Below are positions 59,488-64,000 of a stretch of 64,000 nt of DNA, piece by piece. Positions within the stretch are counted from its first letter, which is position 1; the number at the start of each line of letters is the position of its first letter. A program made the position numbers and the translations under genes. The stretch is from Branchiostoma lanceolatum (Eukaryota; Chordata; Leptocardii; Amphioxiformes; Branchiostomatidae): contig NC_089738.1 of NCBI RefSeq assembly GCF_035083965.1, forward strand, positions 19,623,234 through 19,687,233, in the 5' to 3' direction. The notes beneath the pieces were generated by a model. The model did no database searches and was not told the origin of the DNA. It saw only the letters and a program-made list of their open reading frames with translations.

Positions 59488-60477
59488 CTGTTTTCAATCA
59501 CAGTCAAACCTGACGAGCCGATCATCTTCATGCATAGGTCACATTAAAACAGTCCCGTCCAACTTCACATAGTTAATACCGTCTTGTCTGGAGCACCAAC
59601 CCCAGTCACCAACCATTTTTCTTTAGTGGGTGTTGAGACCAAGTTTGTATTTGTATTTTCAATGTACTTTGGATATTGTGTCAGGGCTGGAGTATTTAAC
59701 GGACCTACACTACAGAATTGTGAGGCATTTACTTCATCTCAATACAGTTCGGTTGCCCCTACAAATTATAAAAGAAGTCCCAGCATACAGGACAAGACAT
59801 GTTACATGTAATACAGCTCATAGGTTGACAGATTCGTATTCGACTGTTCTCCAAACTCTTTTATTTTTCACACATTCTGGAAGATGCTCCTTACAATTTA
59901 TAGTACTTTAATCACACAGACCATATTTACAACTAAGACAATCCTGTACATTTCTATTTACACATCAATGATGTCAGTGAAACTCTATGTCATAATGTCT
60001 AATACTTTTCACTGCAAGTGAAATACATGTTGCAGTATGAATAAAGCATGGTAAGTTTCTGTTAGTATCTATTAATATGTTACCAACACTCCCTCCTTTC
60101 AATAGATATGTTTTCATTCAGACATATGACTTGCAGACAGCATTGGCAACATAAAGAAATAAAATTACACATTTTGACCAACATGAAAATGGAAGTTTGG
60201 CTATTTCCTATAATGTGTGCCCTGGCTGCTTTTTATAAAATTTGAAAAGAATATTTTATCCATTTTCACCTGTATAAAAATGCTTCACTTTTATCATCTG
60301 TAGTGACAAAAATATTGTATACAAACAAATACCCAAAATTTTTACAAGTTTGACATTGGCTTATGTATGGGTCCTGAAGAATTCTTCTACAGATTCAAGG
60401 TACTTGTATACAAACAAAAGTATGTCAAAGTCTGTACAAGATATGACCTTGACTTCAGTGAGGGTCCTAAAGAATTC
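59488..60477. other. 3' flank of the coiled-coil gene with copied noncoding blocks
   Basis: No exon is supported. 59940-60330 resembles 51490-51900. Imperfect tandem copies of about 100 bases (CTTGTATACAAACAAA, TAAAGAATTCTTA) lead up to the stop codon region of the coiled-coil gene. Confidence 0.45.
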
Positions 60478-63070
60478 TTAGGTGTCCTTTGACATATTTG
60501 TGAGCTGCCTGATTTTCTCCTTGGTGTCCATGATTTCCTGCACAGTCTGCCTGACCTCCGCCTGTACCCGCTTGTGTTCCTGCATGGACTCGGCGCGAAC
60601 CGTGTTGTACTTTGCTTGGACTTCTCCCAGCAGCTGGGCCGCCTCCGGGAACTCTCGCTTGAACTTCTTCTTGTCCTTCAGTGCAGAGGCTGAGAGAGAA
60701 ATGAGACAATCTTTAATGACATCTCATTACAATAAAAACTTAAAGACGTAACCTTCATTTCCGGGAACTTCCGCTTAAACTTCTTCTTATCCTTCAGTGC
60801 TGAGGCTGAAAGAGTAAAAAAAGCAATCGTCCTCAATTGAGGCAAAGCATAATGATTTTTCAAGTATCACTAGTACTGCAATGTGGTTTTGCTACGGCTC
60901 ATGTTTTTTCGCCAAGCATACAGGGTCACTCCTACTCTTCTCGATAAGAGTGTTGGGTTCTTTTACGTGCAGAGGTTTGATGTTTGAGGCTAACACCGAA
61001 AGCTCCATCATACTTGTTTCTGAGAGTCCCAATGTCATGAGATTTGAAACTTTCAATGTCCCCTGTTGCATTATGTGTGCGTGATGTCTAAAATCACTTC
61101 AAAACATGCTCTTACAATGTAGTGTCTATAAGACAGATATCTCAATAGGACGCAAACAGAACTGTGCTTTATAAAAAGTGAAAGATCTGTAGCCCTACCC
61201 AAGCTGGTCTCGATGACGGTGATCTCATCCTTCATCTGGTCCAACATCCGGTCCAGCTTATCCATCCTCCTCTCTCTGGTGGGGGCGGGGGGCATGGCTC
61301 GTGTCTGGGACAAGCAGAAGCAGTCATGATAATACAATCCTTATTCTAATATGACATCTTTTAAACAAAACACAATAATCATGAATTCAGCACTCAGGAC
61401 GGCACCAGTCTCTTTCAAAGCTTGAATTCTTAGCTGTCCTCTAATTTTTTGCAATCTACAGATTCAAGATACTTGTTTACAAACAAGACTAAGTCAGACT
61501 CTTGTTAAAGGGCTACTTTCAATCCAAAAAGAACACATTTTCAAGTTGTCAATGTGTTCTCAAACCAACCAACAAAAAAGTACCCTTCTGTCTGAAAATA
61601 TCAGCACATAAAAGTGTCATTTTTGCGGGAGAGAGGGTGAAGGGAACATACCTTCTTGGCAGGTAGGAATGGCTTCTGTATTGTGCTGAGATCCACTGCT
61701 GTGTCCCTGAACACCAGCGGATGTTTCAGGGCGTACTCCAACGCTCGCACGGTTCCATTGATGTCTGAAACCAACAATCAGATGTTATATGTACATGTAA
61801 GCCATTCTTAACAAAGATGGGGGATGGATATGCTGCTGTAAAGTTATGATCCACCGTTCACAGAGTCACATCTTCTATCTGCATAATGTGTGACGTCACA
61901 GAAGCAGTGGACTGCCCATTCCTTGTAGTCTCTACCAGACTAACCGCCCCGGCTATAGCGTGAATATTTGCCAGGGGAGTTTGGCTATCAAGGGTTTCAT
62001 TTGCAAGCCCAGTTAGGATTGCAGATTGGACCCTCTCTCCGTAGCCGACCCCCTTAGCATACTATTCACTCTATTTGGCCAATTTCTGCTATTTTCCCAC
62101 GCATCCGCGGGGCCTGGTAGAGGCTAGATTCCTTGATAATTTGTTGGAGTTGATGGACAGTGGAAAATTTGGGTCCCATTTTTGTGTTGGACAGTACAAG
62201 TACAGTTGAACTTTTCATCAGAAGGTTCTAGTTCATTTTAGTGGTTACCTGTGGGTACGTTTGTTCCTGCATCCCCGTCTGCATCCAGTAAGATCTCGTA
62301 GCCTCGGTACTTCTCCGGAACTTTCTCTTTTCTCTTCTTGTGCTTTTTTCTTCTTCTCTCCTCAGGAGCAGCTTCTTTCTTTTGCTGTGTTGCATCTTCC
62401 TTCACTTCCTCCCCCTGGTCATCAATCTGAGTGTTGTATGAAGAATAAATTCTGTTAACTTCCCAAAACCTACTCATTGCAGAAAAAGAGGGACACTTCT
62501 ACTACTTCTAAAAAGAAGTCAAATCCAAAAAGCTTAGATTGTATTCCGCAAGAGTTCTTATTAGAATAGCCACTTGTTCCACTTGTCACGATTGTTAACT
62601 TGAACTGTATATATATTTTTTGTATACTGTAATTCTTGATTTGTTAGCTGTAACTTAATTTTAGTTGATTTAACGATCACTAGTCAACCGCTAAAATTTC
62701 ATCATCGCAAATATTAGATCACTAATATTTGAGACAGTAATTTTTGTTCAAACCATTAAATTAAGTGCAGTGACCTACTCCATTTTTCCCAAACCGCTAT
62801 ATTTTCCTGCCACTATGTTAAAGTGATTTACAGTATATGTTGCAGTAAGTCCTTGGGCAAGAACTTGCAAATAAAATTCTTTATCATCTGTGATGTCCTA
62901 GCTATACTAACCTGTGTGAGGAAGATGGGTTCGCTGTCGTCTGTTGGCTGTCTCCTTCCTTCCCTCGTTCCCGAGTCCTGAGGTTCCAGATGCTCCCAGG
63001 CGTCGGCTCGTCTCAAGCCCGGCATGGAGTCATCTGAGTCAGGCTCTGGGTGTCCTGAAGGGGAGGAAAC

Positions 63071-63152
<82 letters not shown>

Positions 63153-64000
63153 CAATCTAGAGGAAGATATAGCTACAAATTATGGCTATTCTGAATGGAG
63201 TTTAAACTGTAAAAGCCAACACAACAGAGACGGAGGGCGCCATAGACTTTCTGCAACATATGATCCACTGCTCACCGAGTCACGTGTCTCATCTGCATAA
63301 CGTGACGTCACAGAAGCAGTGGATGGTTCATTCCTTGAAAAAGACTGTAGCTGTTCAGTCGAAAATTTGGGTCAGTCCAATTTATTGTATTGGCTTTGAC
63401 AGTTTAAACTCCATTCAGAATGACTGCTACCAACACAGATGAACTTTCAAGTGAATATTATGGCTATTGATGACTCAATTGTCTGAGTAGGGCTCCGAAA
63501 ATGACCGACTATTGATGAACTGTGACATTCGGCTTCAGACTGTAAGAAAAGCTTTTTAAGACTTTTTTGAGAATGTTTTGTGATTTAATAGGACAAGCTA
63601 AAATCCTGTACAATGGTAGTAGTCACACAAACTGCAAGGGTGATTGAACGATAATGTTTGAAATGAAATCGGTACCTGAGGGTTCCGTTCGCGGACGTTC
63701 TTGCCGTGAGGTTGAGATGGGAGGTAACGGTCGGGCTGGGAAGGTCTGCGCTCGCTCAATCCCCCCTACGTCTGGCCGTGGTACGGTCCCGCCTGTGGAC
63801 GGCATGTGGCTGGAGGGTGGTGTGGAAGAGCCCAAGTCTGTGGCGGTGGGGAGGGACAGGGTGTAGGCGGAGGGGGGCGGCCCCTCCAACATGGGGTAGA
63901 GGGGCAGTTTTGGGACCTTCCGAACTCGCTCCTTCACGGTTCGCTTTGCCCTCTGTTCTACTACAACCGGCGGCTTCTGGAGCTCACCTGGTTTCAACCT
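60478..64000 (-). CDS. Coiled-coil protein of unknown function, 3' part
   Basis: The gene enters from the right edge. Exons in transcript order: 63676 to about 63983 or beyond, 62912-63054, 62249-62426, 61652-61764, 61199-61304 and 60478-60689 (stop TAA); phases agree throughout. The first is Pro/Ser-rich and basic (VVEQRAKRTVKERVRKVPKL). Next come an acidic segment (PDSDDSMPG) and a Lys-rich segment (RRRKKHKKRKEK). A conserved-looking block INGTVRALEYALKHPLVFRD follows, then two helices (DKLDRMLDQMKDEITVIETS and KKFKREFPEAAQLLGEVQAK) likely to form coiled coils up to the end KIRQLTNMSKDT. I do not recognise the family. No membrane segment or enzyme motif is seen, so a structural or scaffold role is the simplest guess. 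A partial copy of its last exon precedes it. Confidence 0.7.
60753..60805 (-). repeat. Duplicated 5' edge of the last exon of the coiled-coil gene
   Basis: With its own CTTTCAG acceptor it encodes SALKDKKKFKRKFPEMK, nearly the start of the true last exon, and is followed by a possible donor GTTACG. It is 53 bases, entered in phase 1 and left in phase 0, so using it before the next exon would break the frame. Confidence 0.7.
61855..61930. repeat. Short inverted repeat, copy shared with 63262-63330
   Basis: GATCCACCG...TGTGACGTCACAGAAGCAGTGGA recurs at 63262-63330 as GATCCACTGCTCACCGAGTC...GACGTCACAGAAGCAGTGGAT. The ends of each copy are complementary. Confidence 0.6.
61936..62130. mobile_element. 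MITE copy with TAGTCTCTACCAG ends
   Basis: Left end TAGTCTCTACCAGAC and right end GGTAGAGGCTA are inverted repeats. The inner sequence matches the reverse complement of about 10450-10650. It lies in an intron of the coiled-coil gene. Confidence 0.65.
63073..63151. repeat. (CAAT)n microsatellite
   Basis: About nineteen near-pure CAAT units, 19 bases beyond the acceptor of the exon ending at 63054. Confidence 0.95.
63188..63421. mobile_element. MITE with 32-bp terminal inverted repeats
   Basis: Left end 63188-63219 and right end 63390-63421 are inverted copies agreeing at 31 of 32 positions (ATTCTGAATGGAGTTTAAAC at the outer end). The interior includes the short inverted repeat at 63262-63330 and has no coding. 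Confidence 0.8.

Overview
The window reads as invertebrate chordate nuclear DNA, most likely a cephalochordate (amphioxus, Branchiostoma). The reasons are short exons with clean GT/AG borders, a TNF ligand gene, two TMEM254 genes, a REXO5 gene, a mosaic EGF/C-type-lectin gene built only from phase 1-1 exons, tRNA-derived SINEs, and many small foldback elements. The species call is inference. Exon borders were placed by eye from splice sites, reading frame and phase; exon lengths sum to whole codons for TNF, REXO5, both TMEM254 genes, the gene at 18440-33703 and the second NTase-TPR gene.

Layout: (1) 162-5517 (+), 3' part of an EGF/CTLD mosaic protein. (2) 6798-11849 (-), a TNF superfamily ligand, convergent with the first gene. 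(3) 13396-17250 (+), REXO5-like DEDDh exonuclease. (4) 18440-33703 (-), a five-exon gene I do not recognise. Its last intron holds an 11.1 kb DNA transposon (19015-30121) with 17-bp perfect terminal inverted repeats and an almost uninterrupted coding region of about 2625 codons; its parts suggest the Academ superfamily, XPG-nuclease type. (5) 35202-38887 (-) and 39548-42362 (+), two divergent TMEM254 paralogues sharing an upstream region. (6) 44296-49995 (-) and 52351-58309 (-), tandem genes for large proteins with a nucleotidyltransferase-like domain followed by long TPR arrays. Each has upstream a pair of consensus NF-kB motifs with identical 13-bp spacing, next to a CRE-like motif. (7) 60478 to beyond 64000 (-), a coiled-coil protein of unknown function.

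Two themes stand out. One is the intact transposon, whose single protein joins an SGNH hydrolase, two tandem-repeat blocks, Cys-rich segments, a transposase-like core, a FEN/XPG-like nuclease and a CXC domain. The other is the NTase-TPR pair with kB-type promoters, a plausible inducible defence gene family. A third, structural theme is the repeated tandem duplication of exon edges together with splice sites, seen in at least five genes here.
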